Shown here: one piece after another, positions 10,901 through 26,792 of the stretch
Position numbering within the stretch: position 1 is the stretch's first letter
Layout: the number at the start of each line of letters is the position of its first letter
Origin: Bugula neritina
Lineage: Eukaryota > Bryozoa > Gymnolaemata > Cheilostomatida > Bugulidae
DNA length: 64,000 nt
Assembly: GCA_964035545.1 (NCBI GenBank)
Contig: OZ037766.1
Span: 14,309,222 to 14,373,221 of the forward strand
Direction: 5' to 3'
Program-made: the position numbers and the translations under genes
The notes under the pieces: generated by a model
What the model saw: the letters and a program-made list of their open reading frames with translations, nothing else
The model's database searches: none
Told to the model about the DNA's origin: nothing

Positions 10901-13900
10901 TACAGGTAAAATTGCAGTTACGAGCTAAACCCCGTAAATCAGCTGCCCAATCTGAGTATGACTGGTTAGGTTTCATTTTACAGTTATAAAACTGATATCT
11001 AGCTGCTTGCACATGTTTTGTTTCAATAAAATGTGTGCTAAGCTTACCTGCTAGATTATCGAACGACATGGTAGTTATGTCCTCCGAGCCATACAGTTTT
11101 GTTAGCAATTCATAACATTCTGAGCCAATCCATGAAAGTAAGCAAGCTCGTTTCTGTTCACTGTCACTTACGTTGTAAACGGTAAAGTGTTGATTGAGCC
11201 GCTGTAAATACTGAGTCCATGATTCCTTGTCTCTGTCATAAGAGTCGAATCTAGGCACAGTTACAGATTTATTTTGTGCAGGTTCACCAGGCTTTACAGC
11301 TGTAGTAAATTGTCCCAGTATTTGAGCGAATTGCTCCATCTGCTGCTGCTGTTGTTGCTGCATTATTGTTACAAGTTGTTTTATAACTTCCTCCATTTCA
11401 AAATGATGTGGTTGTATTTATCCCACTTCTGACACCAGTTGTTGTGTTCTTGTTATTTATGTTAAACAAGAGTAAACAGTAAGATTAAGCACGTATAAGT
11501 AAGATTGGCTGTAGAGTAGAATGTATGACTGTATTGTATTGAAACTAACAAGTAACTGACATAAAAATACATGTAGATAAACAGTGACAGAATAACAACT
11601 GGCTTGTATATTGATATGGCAAAAACTGTATATAATGAGTTTAAACAAATAGACATTAGAATAAAAAGTAACCGAGCACATAAAATGTGGTATGTCATAA
11701 TATGCATCTATGTGGTGTATTGACAAGGCTAGTTCAATACATAGCAATTGAGAAAATATACAAACAAGTTTATGTAAACAAAAAATATTATACATCATAT
11801 TATTGGTACGTACGTTTTCTTAGATAAAAATGTATAATTGCGATAAATATTAACAAGTCTTCTACCACCTAGAGCTTTAAGTATCATTCATTATAAAGCT
11901 CAATATTTAATTAGCATACATTACAATTTAAATGAAAATATGTGTATTGAGTTATAAGCATGCCAAAGCACGATTAGAATGAATTATAATATTAAGTTAA
12001 ATGACAGTTTTTAACGATGTTTCTATTTCTCCACAGTTTATACTTCAAAATATATTTTTTCAAGAGAATACAGTGGATAGAAACAGTAATTCTAAGTTTC
12101 TAACAACAATACATATGTAGGTATGCATATCTATATAACTACCTGTATATTGGAATGTCTTCCAGTGCCTTTTCACTCTTAATTCTGTGTATCAGATCTG
12201 CTTGCTCATTATCATATGGAGCCAAGACTATACACAGCACCACACATTTTAGAGCCTGCAAAATCATACTTAAAGTCCGTGACAACATTCAACAAGTAGA
12301 GTATACGTAAACCTAAAATGCATATAATAAAGCCACAAAGTTACATTGTGTTTATATAAACTACTTCTTCATCATGATGGCTGCTTGCCAAAGCAACTAA
12401 CTGGAATATATTTGATAGCCAACTTGTTACGTGATAAAAACTTTGAAACTTCATGCCACTCAGTTATTACGGACAGGCTACTATGTTAAGAATTAAACAT
12501 ACAACAAGATAAATTACAGGTTCAATTGTATTTTCTGTTAAACACTAGTATGATTAGACAAGTACATATTATTCCTTACCATGTGCTTGTCTGCCACACT
12601 GTCTTGCACTTTCTTTGTGTCATATATAGCTCTGAAGTGTTTACACATTTCAAGATATGCTCCATCTTGTTCATTTAACTCAATCATTTGTCTGTAATAT
12701 TTGAGCTTCAAATCCTGTATTTAAAAATATCAATATAGTAAAATATACATGCTGAAAGGATCTACTGCAGCAAGAGACAACACTAAGGTTTTTATTGGGC
12801 TCGCCATAAATTTGTCTATCAATACAATTTCAATTATTTTGAAAAGAGTAGTTTCAAAATTTCAAATCGGTAAAAATGAGTGCTTGTTACCTTTAATACT
12901 ATTGATAAACATCCCTAAAAGTCTATTATAAAAGTATACACATTTAAAGTTAACAAGGAAGGAGATACAAAAACTTACATCTACATTTTCTTTGTTGGTG
13001 AAGAAACGGGTGTTTATCTTCTTGCTAATAATAGAGGTACGAATGTAATCCTTTTTCGCGAGACAGAGCCTCATTTGCTCTAAAATAAATTCCACTTTCT
13101 CAGTTTTCTCCATGGAGCCGAAAGTTTCCACCTGTGGTACATGATACATTTACTGCGGGGCAGAACAGTAACAGTACATGAATATTTTATAACCAACAGA
13201 CTACACAGACTGGCATATAGTTAACGACAGCACAACAGTTGGTAGAAAGACAGTCAGCGTGGAATCAAATGAGAACACCATCCATTCACAATGTGACAAT
13301 TCACAATGTAATACGACAAAGTTTCCAGTCATTCAAGTAAGTGAGTTAAAACAGTCACAAGTTGATCAAAAAGTTGTGCTGACCACCAAAGCTGTGTTTT
13401 GTTTCAATGCAGAGTCTGATATTTCCCCATCACAACTTGGTGCTGAGTGTTTTCTAGAAATCATGATAGCAAAGTTGATGCACACACTTTACCTGTAACT
13501 CTTGCAAAACATTGGCTGCTTCAGTAATGTTTCCTTGTTGCTCCCGAATACCAGCCAGTGTGCGAGTTAACCTCGCTCTTTCAATTTCCACATATATCTA
13601 AAAAATATTTCACAATCAAACTTAACCATGAAAATGGCTTACCACGATTATAATGCAATACAAAAAATTAGGCAAAAGCAAGACTGAAATTATGTATACC
13701 TTTCCAGATGTAACAGTTATTAATGTGTCAATAAGTTTCAATTTGACATCCATGTCACTGATAAGATCCACATATGTGTAGGCTTCTTGTATCATCTTGG
13801 TTACAGCCTACAGACAAAAAAATATAACAAATATTTCTATTTCAAACAGATATAACTAAATTTTCGAGATTTTCAAAACTGCAGATTTACTACATGAAGC

Positions 13901-15688
13901 CTGAAATGTGTTGAGGAAATGAAAATGGAAAGTAGAGTCACTCCATCTGTACAATTTCGATATTGCAAACATGTTTCATAATTTTAGTTACTCTGCGAAC
14001 ACATCTAACACATATAAGCAAGAAGCAAACAAGTTTGAAGCTACAATTTGGGAGATACTGAATAATCAAACGCAAAATGATCAAATTGCTAAGCAAAACC
14101 AGTAACTCCATGTTTTTGAAGCTGATACTTCTATTTAGTAAAAATTTAATCTTTTAAACTAACAAATTACTGCAACAGACAAGTTTCAAAGATAAGAGAT
14201 TTCAGCCAATACCAAGCTAAATCCTGCATATGCATACATACACTTACTGCAGTGTGGAATAAGTCTATATTTTCCACCCATGAACTCGAAATTGAAAGAG
14301 TACCAACTCACCTGTTTTAGTTGTCCTCTTCGCTTAGTTAGTAAAACAATGTTCTCATTTAGTGCTGTGAAATCTTTAGCTTCATAACATATTTTAACAA
14401 TGGCTACAAGTAGTTTGGCAGTAGAATGCATATCTGCTGCTGTTCTGGTCAGTTTTTCAAGACTTAATAGAGTCTCCACAGCTTCTGTTAAATTGCCCAA
14501 CTGCAAAAAAAATCAATAACAAAAATAATTAACATATGGTATTATGATTCCATTTGTAAAGGCATAACTAGTGAGTTAATATGACCAGTAGTAACCAAGA
14601 ATTGTCAATAATTACTAGTTATACAAAAGGTCAAACTAAATTTATCAATTATAACCATGTATTCTAAATTACAATGATAACCAGTAACCTGAACTCAAAC
14701 ACAAATATTTACAGCGTAAATTAAATTTATTATTTTTGATTTATAATAATAGATAATAGATAAATTAATGATAATTGCATCAGGACCAAATAGCCTTTTT
14801 ATCATTATAACTATTGTGCTTAGTAATATCTCTCCTTCATTATTTGTTTTTATCTTCTTACTGATACTTATATTCATAGTAATACTCTAATAGACATAGT
14901 GCAACTGTAAGTGATATTTATAGAACTACATTGGTATACTTATAGTTATAGTTATTAACTTATAGGTTTAGTTTTACTTTTACCATTGCTGTTGTCTGCT
15001 AATATTACTATTAGTGTTACTATTAATATTACTATTGATAAATTTTATTATTTTCTGCTTTTGAGTTTGTAATTACTAATTGTACTTCCAGTACAAGCTG
15101 CCCATGGACATTGAATAGCAAATAAAATAGCAAACAATTAATGTTAGGGTAAACTTGAACTTAATCATGGTGGTCAGCCACATTCACACTCACAGTAATT
15201 GTGAGTGTGACACTCACACTGGCATTCACTTTCAGCTTTCCATTCAATTTCATTTTCAATCTGGAAGTGGATTGCCAGTTTCAGTTTGAGTTTCAGTTTG
15301 GACTTTGTTAATGTTTCGACTTTAAATTTCGACTTAGTCTCATACAGGGTTAAAGTTTTAGGAAAAAAAGTAGACAAAAGTTATGAGATTTAATTCCGTT
15401 TTCTCAAATAAACTAATATTATATTAAAATTTTAATATAAATACAAATTATATATAATTTTTATTTTAAATTAAAATTTAATGACGAAGGAAATTTGAAC
15501 ATCAAATATTGCGTTTTTCGATATAGAAACTCCAGAGCGGTACATCAATAAACTTATTACGTATGTTTACATAATCTGTTACAAGTAGTTGCACTTACTT
15601 TGGCCGATTCTTCACATAGTGGTATCTTTTCATCCACTGTGGAACTATAATCCACTTCCATCTTTTGAAGTTTACCTTCATGAGCCAT
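4995..15688 (-). CDS. PSMD12: 26S proteasome non-ATPase regulatory subunit 12 (Rpn5)
   Basis: PSMD12 is a PCI-domain scaffold subunit of the proteasome lid (19S regulatory particle), working in ubiquitin-dependent proteolysis in cytosol and nucleus. Ten exons, all GT-AG, keep frame: 15599-15688, 14312-14500, 13700-13807, 13493-13597, 12979-13131, 12580-12714, 12143-12255, 6826-7003, 6523-6600 and 4995-5207. They sum to 453 codons against 456 in human. Recognisable family stretches include [10 protein letters not shown] (exon 4), [13 protein letters not shown] (exon 5), [11 protein letters not shown] (exon 7), [12 protein letters not shown] in the PCI winged helix (exon 9) and the C-terminal THLITKEEM (exon 10). 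The start ATG at 15688 precedes KMEVDYS, the usual N-terminus. Intron 7 is swollen by a gypsy element inserted 13 nt from exon 8; the coding sequence itself is intact. Confidence 0.97.
5208..6522 (-). other. PSMD12 intron 9
   Basis: AT-rich intron between exons 9 and 10; no further gene or repeat recognised. Confidence 0.7.
7012..7016. repeat. Gypsy target duplication, left
   Basis: ATTGA directly abutting the LTR at 7017; the same five bases follow the other LTR at 11747-11751. Confidence 0.9.
7017..7323 (-). repeat. 3' LTR of the intronic gypsy element
   Basis: A 307-bp LTR with TG...CA ends. By eye it is identical to 11440-11746, implying a very recent insertion. Small open frames inside both LTRs are identical for this reason and are not genes. 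Confidence 0.95.
7324..7335 (-). other. Polypurine tract of the gypsy element
   Basis: On the minus strand GTGAGGGAGGAG lies immediately before the 3' LTR, where plus-strand DNA synthesis is primed. Confidence 0.8.
7353..11396 (-). CDS. Gag-Pol polyprotein of the intronic gypsy element
   Basis: One 1347-residue frame encodes everything the element needs to copy itself. An N-terminal Gag-like region (glutamine run near residues 14-19) is followed by cysteine/histidine knuckles (about 274-306, including CKLCNKTGH). Then come an aspartic protease (DTG at 354-356), reverse transcriptase (YLDD at 643-646), RNase H (D792, E832, D858) and integrase with an HHCC zinc site (H1022, H1025 or H1026, C1055, C1058) and the DDE triad (D1085, D1141, E1177). 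Domain order protease-RT-RNase H-integrase is that of Ty3/gypsy. Gag and Pol are fused in one frame, so no frameshift is needed. No stops or breaks were found. Confidence 0.95.
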   Translation of the reverse strand: MEEVIKQLVTIMQQQQQQQMEQFAQILGQFTTAVKPGEPAQNKSVTVPRFDSYDRDKESWTQYLQRLNQHFTVYNVSDSEQKRACLLSWIGSECYELLTKLYGSEDITTMSFDNLAGKLSTHFIETKHVQAARYQFYNCKMKPNQSYSDWAADLRGLARNCNFTCKKEDCGESYVDDQIRDIIIKETPHADVRRQCLLDPDPTLENVLKKAATYIQTAETDKVLKGETSTPVTTNQMSSTYKRQNKGSQGKRPQFHKSENHTAMPTQPSKLKSCTQCYISHDRKQCPHRNKQCKLCNKTGHISSVCKTSSKSSGNNSHFVEKSSSSVYNIYERKGKQIWINTTVNNKQTQFQWDTGATCSMVGNKGYEALGSPPYQQTDTTLHSYGNTAMQVCGECYVTVTIGQTTKNNLRLLIVDSDEGVNLLGVDWSDSFGLSQQGLSAVDSDTEVTNAVHNVDTKVKVLTTKYPDVFKPGIGHCKTFKVPIYLKSEHKPCFSKPREIPYSQHEATRAELNRLEAEGVIQRINFSNWAAPIVVVTKPSGKVRICGDFKRLNQCISIDQHPLPKLDDLMNRLRGGKFFTKLDLADAYLQLELEDDAKQLCVINTPFGLYRYNRMCFGIAPGPAQFQRCMDTLTQKLPGVAAYLDDLIITGKTEEEHWTNLTNLLSTLQEHGLRIRLDKCEFFKHSVEYLGHTIDKDGKRPTAASMAALSQLPRPQDLHQLQAFLGKVNYYGRFISNLADKAAPLYKLLKNDTTFTWSNECEQAFTQLKNSIINATSLTHYDETKPLILAADASSYGLGVVLSQDTDQGEVPVAYASKTLTDTQKNYSQIEREALSIIYGVTKFRQFLYGRHFTLVTDHEPLTAIFAPGKNIPTLTAQRLQRWALTLMGFQFTIRYRKTSQHGNADCLSRLPFGPDSNFDRIEQQDNKEISHAIQEQIFTSPVAGYNEVRQETVKDQHLQRVITWIQQGWPVTKPDDKELGTFWIHRDSLQLEQGVLLLIREQTSRVVIPRSLQCRILDTLHSSHWGVVKVKQLARRYVWWSTINTDIELAIKSCEVCQESAAAPDQKFQSWPKTDKPWERIHLDFAGPFRGKMWLICIDACSKFPYIGRMEIGQTTSRQTLQVLKDIFAIEGVPATIVTDNGPQFSSQEFTNFCNSFHINHVLSPPYHPPSNGAAERFVRTFKSSVDKNCEGGASLDESIRLTLASYRTIPHPALEWKTPAEVLHGRQPRGLLSLLQPTNHKYPKHDKPQTTQFTIDSLVYARNYSTGPKWIPGTIISKQGNAIYIVQTDSGNWKRHANQLQIRLPSTNMNKSVVPNTPQADNNIVHPHERRYPTRERRQPDWYKP
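11422..11439 (-). other. Primer-binding site of the gypsy element
   Basis: Directly inside the 5' LTR the minus strand reads ACTGGTGTCAGAAGTGGG; a TGG-starting match to a tRNA 3' end is expected here. I did not assign the tRNA. Confidence 0.75.
11440..11746 (-). repeat. 5' LTR of the intronic gypsy element
   Basis: 307 bp, apparently identical to 7017-7323. Contains the element's promoter by position. Confidence 0.95.
11747..11751. repeat. Gypsy target duplication, right
   Basis: ATTGA, matching 7012-7016. Confidence 0.9.
11752..12142 (-). other. Rest of PSMD12 intron 7
   Basis: On the minus strand this ends in a pyrimidine-rich stretch (complement of 11747-11775, containing TATATTTTCTCAAT) that would have been the polypyrimidine tract of exon 8 before the gypsy insertion moved it 4.7 kb away. 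Confidence 0.75.
14880..15335. repeat. Degenerate hexanucleotide fields B in PSMD12 intron 1
   Basis: 14940-15080 has ATTACT/ATTAGT-type words. 15180-15335 has words related to TTCAGT, TTTGAG and CACTCA. Both are six-base phased and strongly diverged. Confidence 0.5.
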
Positions 15689-16885
<1,197 letters not shown>

Positions 16886-17005
16886 ATTGTATCGTGAGAT
16901 TTTTTAAAAAAACAGCGATAAAAGAGTGCTCAAATTATTATGTGTATAATAATGAGCAGTTATATTATTGAGGAAAAGAGCAATTTAATTATATAGATGT
17001 TGTTT

Positions 17006-17056
17006 TATTGTACTACTAATAGTTTCATGCCTCTTCGGCACTCCTCAGGCACAATA
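17006..17056 (-). ncRNA. Hammerhead ribozyme, left Penelope copy
   Basis: Read on the minus strand. Stem I strand UAUUGUGC is followed by core CUGAGGA (matches CUGANGA), stem-loop II GUGCC-GAAGA-GGCAU, core GAAA, a two-base-pair stem III (AC/GU) closed by a five-base loop, the GUA cleavage triplet, and the returning stem I strand GUACAAUA. Stem I pairs over eight positions (one G-U). The minimal stem III is the form known from Penelope-like elements, where the ribozyme is thought to process element transcripts. Predicted cleavage lies between 17014 and 17013. Confidence 0.85.
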
Positions 17057-17304
17057 TTGACAAATTTAAATTTTTACATTAAGAAAATCAAAATGCTAAA
17101 CACAAGGTAAAACGTAACGAAAACATAGCAGTGGCTGTATTGTTATATAGGTTTGTAGGTGTAAATTAATATATAAAAACCATAATGTAATGTAAAAACA
17201 TAATTTATAGCAGATGCATGAAGTTTTTGTTGGGTGACTATTCTCTATGGGTATTTGTATATTATTTACTATAGTACTTAAAATATAAATAGGCTACAGA
17301 GTTT

Positions 17305-18090
17305 CTAGGTTTTGTGGTTGCACAGTAAGAATTTTTTTGAGTGTCGGCAGGTTGATAAGAGTTCGTTTCGCTTGTTTAAAGTACACATGTTAGGTTTGTA
17401 TAAAATAAAGAAACATTCCCATAGGCATAAATTACACCTTTTGGTAGTTGTGTTGTATGGTTTCGCTTTTCTTAATATTTTCCAGCTTATGTTGTGCTTA
17501 ATGTTTTTGTTAGTTAGTTGCCAAATGTGTTTGCTAAGTTCTGTTTGATTTGCTTTCTCCTTGTTTTTAAATGATGATCTGTGGTTGGCGTATCTTAGTT
17601 TGAACGGTCCTTCACTTAGGCCAATGTATGTTGCAGGCTCGTTTTCGGTAGTTTCCACAGTTGCTTGGTATATAACTCTGCTCTCCTGGCAGCTTCCTTT
17701 CAGCGGACAACTTTCTTTTTCTCTACAGTTGCAGTTTTTTCTGGGGGTTTTGTTTTGTTGCTTCTGTTTCTCTAATAGTCTGTTATTGTGGGCATTTATG
17801 GTCTGTTTTATGTTTGGCATGCAGCTGTAGCTAACCTTTATAGTGTTTTTGTTGATTATTTTATAGAGTGGGTGTTGTTTTGGAAATTGCTCATTCATGA
17901 TTTTAAAGAAGATTTTTGCAATTCTTGTGGTTACATGTTGGCTGTATGGTGGATTGTACCAAACAACTTTTCTTTTTCGGTTTCGAGATTTCTGTTGTGT
18001 TTTGTTTGTTTGGGTTCTTGGTAGGAATTGTAGTTGGTGTTTGTAGCCACTCTGGTTTAGGAGGTTTTGGTGGTTGTAGGTGGATTGTGT
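17305..18090 (-). pseudogene. Penelope-like RT C-terminus plus GIY-YIG endonuclease, left copy
   Basis: The minus-strand frame ends at 17305. From about 18090 it enters element protein: an RT C-terminal/thumb region with RKRKVVWYNPPYS and VSYSCMPNIK, a cysteine-rich linker (CNCREKESC), then a GIY-YIG nuclease (TYIGLSEGPFKLRYANH) and a closing CNLCLWE motif. These features in this order identify a Penelope-like element with endonuclease. The catalytic RT palm is missing, so this is a 5'-truncated copy. The frame formally extends to 18186, but codons above about 18093 read antisense through the opposite arm and are not real protein. Confidence 0.88.
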
Positions 18091-18092
18091 GA

Positions 18093-18669
18093 AAAACAAC
18101 ACCCACTCTATAAAATAATCAACAAAAACACTATAAAGGTTAGCTACAGCTGCATGCCAAACATAAAACAGACCATAAATGCCCACAATAACAGACTATT
18201 AGAGAAACAGAAGCAACAAAACAAAACCCCCAGAAAAAACTGCAACTGTAGAGAAAAAGAAAGTTGTCCGCTGAAAGGAAGCTGCCAGGAGAGCAGAGTT
18301 ATATACCAAGCAACTGTGGAAACTACCGAAAACGAGCCTGCAACATACATTGGCCTAAGTGAAGGACCGTTCAAACTAAGATACGCCAACCACAGATCAT
18401 CATTTAAAAACAAGGAGAAAGCAAATCAAACAGAACTTAGCAAACACATTTGGCAACTAACTAACAAAAACATTAAGCACAACATAAGCTGGAAAATATT
18501 AAGAAAAGCGAAACCATACAACACAACTACCAAAAGGTGTAATTTATGCCTATGGGAATGTTTCTTTATTTTATACAAACCTAACATGTGTACTTTAAAC
18601 AAGCGAAACGAACTCTTATCAACCTGCCGACACTCAAAAAAATTCTTACTGTGCAACCACAAAACCTAG
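18093..18669 (+). pseudogene. Penelope-like GIY-YIG endonuclease, right copy
   Basis: Mirror copy of the left fragment, starting a little further downstream (at HPLYKII) and running to the stop at 18667-18669. It keeps the linker cysteines, the GIY-YIG motif and the final CNLCLWE motif with the same residues as the left copy. It has no RT domain and cannot be autonomous. Confidence 0.88.
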
Positions 18670-18917
18670 AAACTCTGTAGCCTATTTATATTTTAAGTAC
18701 TATAGTAAATAATATACAAATACCCATAGAGAATAGTCACCCAACAAAAACTTCATGCATCTGCTATAAATTATGTTTTTACATTACATTATGGTTTTTA
18801 TATATTAATTTACACCTACAAACCTATATAACAATACAGCCACTGCTATGTTTTCGTTACGTTTTACCTTGTGTTTAGCATTTTGATTTTCTTAATGTAA
18901 AAATTTAAATTTGTCAA

Positions 18918-18968
18918 TATTGTGCCTGAGGAGTGCCGAAGAGGCATGAAACTATTAGTAGTACAATA
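18918..18968 (+). ncRNA. Hammerhead ribozyme, right Penelope copy
   Basis: Same 51-nt motif as at 17006-17056. Stem I is 18918-18925 with 18961-18968, CUGAGGA is 18926-18932, stem-loop II is 18933-18947, GAAA is 18948-18951, and predicted cleavage is between 18960 and 18961. All core positions are conserved in both copies. Confidence 0.85.
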
Positions 18969-19003
18969 AAACAACATCTATATAATTAAATTGCTCTTTT
19001 CCT

Positions 19004-23761
<4,758 letters not shown>

Positions 23762-24118
23762 GGTTGCAGTACAGGAAACCACGTACTACTTTAGATACTG
23801 CTTCTTTACAAAAACACGTACGATGTGTATGTGTATGCCGTTAGATGACTAAATGTGTAAGTTATGTAGCTATACTAGGCTGTAAAAGGTGGAAACCAAT
23901 GCACCTAAATAAGAATGGTCTGCAAATGTTATTTTGGCCATCATAACAAAGAAGCTATTTGATGTATGAAAGTACTGGTAACTTCGAATATCTGCGAATC
24001 CTACTCATTGGCAAAAAATTGGTTATTTACCCTAATGGCTGTAAATATTTTGTAGCTCAACCTTTCGTGTTTGCTGCAAGTAATTGAGTGTGTGTGTGTA
24101 TATATGTGTGTATATGTG
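23762..24118. other. Upstream region of the GPCR
   Basis: No recognisable promoter element; ends in a short TG/TA microsatellite at about 24087-24118 that hosts the next transposon. Confidence 0.4.
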
Positions 24119-24120
24119 TA

Positions 24121-25438
24121 GGGGTAACGGGGGCACAACGGGCCGAATTTTGCATTTGTTGCTCTCATTCGTCTGTTTTTCAAGTTACTAGTTCAATAAT
24201 CTCTAGTCTTAATGCTACATCTGTTGTCTATTACAGGTACCAGTTTGTTGTTTCTATCTTTTTCACAACTTTCAGAATGATGAAATTTTCATGACGAAAA
24301 AATTGGCCCATTGTGCCCCGGTACCGGGGTACAATGGGCCGCTGGGTGGGACACAACAAATATATTGAAATTTTGCGTATTTTGTTATATCTGATCTTTA
24401 TTTATTTAATATTACAAATAAATAAAGATATTCTTTCAGATCTACAACAAAATTCACGTTTTAGCTGTACAGTTTGTGCCACTACAGATAGCAGAGGAAG
24501 GCAAAATCAAACGCACGTCACTCGGTTCTGCAGTGCCATTACCATTACTGTTTAAAACTAAAAATGTTTTGTTATTTTCACTTCAGAAGAAAGTTTATTA
24601 AAAAAAACTTTACTAAAATGTACTACAAAATTCTGAGTGAACTTTTTTCAATGAACTGTAGCTAAGGTGCATGCATGGCTGAGGTTTGTGACTGGAGTAC
24701 AGAAGGGAGAGGGGGGAGCAAATGAGCGAATCACAATTTATTTCAGTCAAATGCATGTATATTCCCTCAATGGTGTAATATATAATGATTATCATGACTA
24801 TCTACTAGTAGCAACAGCAGAGTGTTTTGTATTATGTATAAAATGGCAAAGCTTTAATCTCCCCAGATGTATGTATTGGGGGAGTTTCAACTTGTAGTTT
24901 TGTAGTCTTACCATGATGTCTTTGATATTTTACAAAAAGGTCAAAAATGGCTATATTTATAGATTTTAGTAACATTTCAACCAACTTTTTGGGCAAACAA
25001 ACTAATAACAGTGATCAGGGTGCAATAATCAGGTGGCCCATTGTACCCCGGTCAGCGTGGCCCATTGTGCCCCGTGTGGCCAAATTGAAAATAAATGTGC
25101 CTCAAGGAAAATTTATTTCAGTGTTTGCTGTTATACTAGTTGAGCATTGTAGAGACAAGCAATGGCAACAATATTAGTAAAATCTGGGCTTCTTGCCTTT
25201 GAGTGTAAAAAGTTATAAGGCTTCAACGACATGCTAAAAAATTTACAAAAAGTAGGTAAAAACAGTTTTTTACTCGCCTTTTCAACACGTATGTTCCGCA
25301 AGTGTTGAAACTACAAAGGCTGAATAATTATGTCAATATCTTTTCATGAAAAAAAAAATCACAACTCTAAGTCAATAAGTTCTCTCACAATTTGGCCGGC
25401 TTTTTGTACCCCTATGACCGTTGTGCCCCCGTTACCCC
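24121..25438. mobile_element. Non-autonomous DNA transposon with 21-bp inverted repeats and TA target site
   Basis: The left end starts GGGGTAACGGGGGCACAACG at 24121 and the right end is its exact inverse up to 25438; 21 bases match perfectly. TA dinucleotides flank both ends (24119-24120, 25439-25440). The surrounding sequence is one TG/TA microsatellite that the element has split. No transposase frame was found. A 15-mer, GGCCCATTGTRCCCC, occurs at 24305-24319, inverted at 24326-24340, and at 25035-25049 and 25059-25073. It resembles the inverse of the terminal repeat, so these may be internal transposase-binding sites. The superfamily is not assigned; the TA duplication would suit Tc1/mariner-type elements. 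Confidence 0.8.
24305..24340. repeat. 36-bp near-perfect palindrome inside the transposon
   Basis: Two inverted copies of GGCCCATTGTRCCCC meet at a GGTACC centre with a single mismatched pair. Confidence 0.85.
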
Positions 25439-25440
25439 TA

Positions 25441-25528
25441 TATATGTGTGTATATGTGTGTGTATATATGTGTATATATGTGTGTATATGTGTGTATATG
25501 TGTATATATGTGTGTATATGTGTATATA

Positions 25529-25605
<77 letters not shown>
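25441..25605. repeat. TG/TA microsatellite
   Basis: TATATGTG-type units followed by pure TA from about 25535; right half of the microsatellite split by the transposon. Confidence 0.9.
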
Positions 25606-26792
25606 CTATTTTATATTATATTATACACTACTTCCACACCACTAAGGCCAGTGAGTTAAAGCTAGCTGTAATACCTGGACAGCACATTTTTTATAAATGG
25701 AAAACTTCTATACAATATAAAACGAATTGCTATCAGTTATGAGTGCAGAGTTATCTTTAGAAAATTGCATGGCAATCTACTGCATGGAATTTTACTAGCA
25801 TCAGTTGAGGACATGCACTGCATTCCTATTACTGTAATAGGATACCTATTACAGTAAGTAAAATATACATTCTGTTTATAACATATTATGTTGGCGAATT
25901 CACCAATAGAAAATATTTACACTACGTTTTAAAATTTATTGAAATTGCATTACATTTGCACGACACAATGTTAAAAAGAAAACACAGTGCAGACACTAAC
26001 AACTAAAAAACCAGTGTACACAGAATCACTCAAAAGAGTGCACTTAACAAACATATAGGAACTTTTAGAAAAAAATCCAATTCTATAAAAAACGCAGAAA
26101 ATTTTCAGTGTAAGGTCACTATAGAAAATCCATATAAAACTAAGAAAAATCAGGCATACTTCTACTATTTCCTTAAACCTGGGTATAAAATATAATTTTT
26201 CCATTAAATTAATATTTAACAGCTATAAACAAATTGATGACAATTATTGCATGAAAATAGTGAAAAATTGAGCATGTATGGATTCATTGAAATATGAAGA
26301 ATAAAAATGTACAACATATGGGCCTAAAAATAATTCTTCTACTATGTGTTAGAAGCAGAGACGAAAAATATGAAAACTACATAGTAACTAAATTAGTAGA
26401 AAACAGGCTACTAATGTCATTATTTCTAGCCTGGATTCAACTAAAAAGATGTTCATAATGCTGATGCAGCTTACACAATAATGTTTGTTATAATATAAAT
26501 TTAAAATTTTCTAGTGAGAAAAAGTATAAAAACTTTTCACATTTGCATTTAATTTGAAATCCAAAAATCGATTGAGTTAAAAAAGGAAGCTACAGTTGCC
26601 TGACAGTTCAGTAAGCAAATAATATAAGAAAACCAATTACATTTAGAGCAAAGATAGAATATCATCATAAAATAAAATTGAATAAATTAAAAGTGAAATG
26701 ATTAAAACTTTAGGAATAGGAAACTTTTTACTTTTAATAACAATAAAAACACTAGGTAGGCTTGAAACAATGACAAGAAATTAACTATGGTT
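25606..26792. other. Intergenic, 3' flank of the PAQR gene
   Basis: AT-rich; nothing recognised. Confidence 0.4.

Larger units (their letters stand above)
7017..11746 (-). mobile_element. Full-length Ty3/gypsy LTR retrotransposon in PSMD12 intron 7
   Basis: 4730 bp: two identical 307-bp LTRs, a primer-binding site, one long gag-pol frame, a purine tract and a 5-bp target duplication (ATTGA). It lies in the same orientation as PSMD12. No envelope-like frame is present. An uninterrupted frame plus identical LTRs means it may still be active. Confidence 0.95.
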
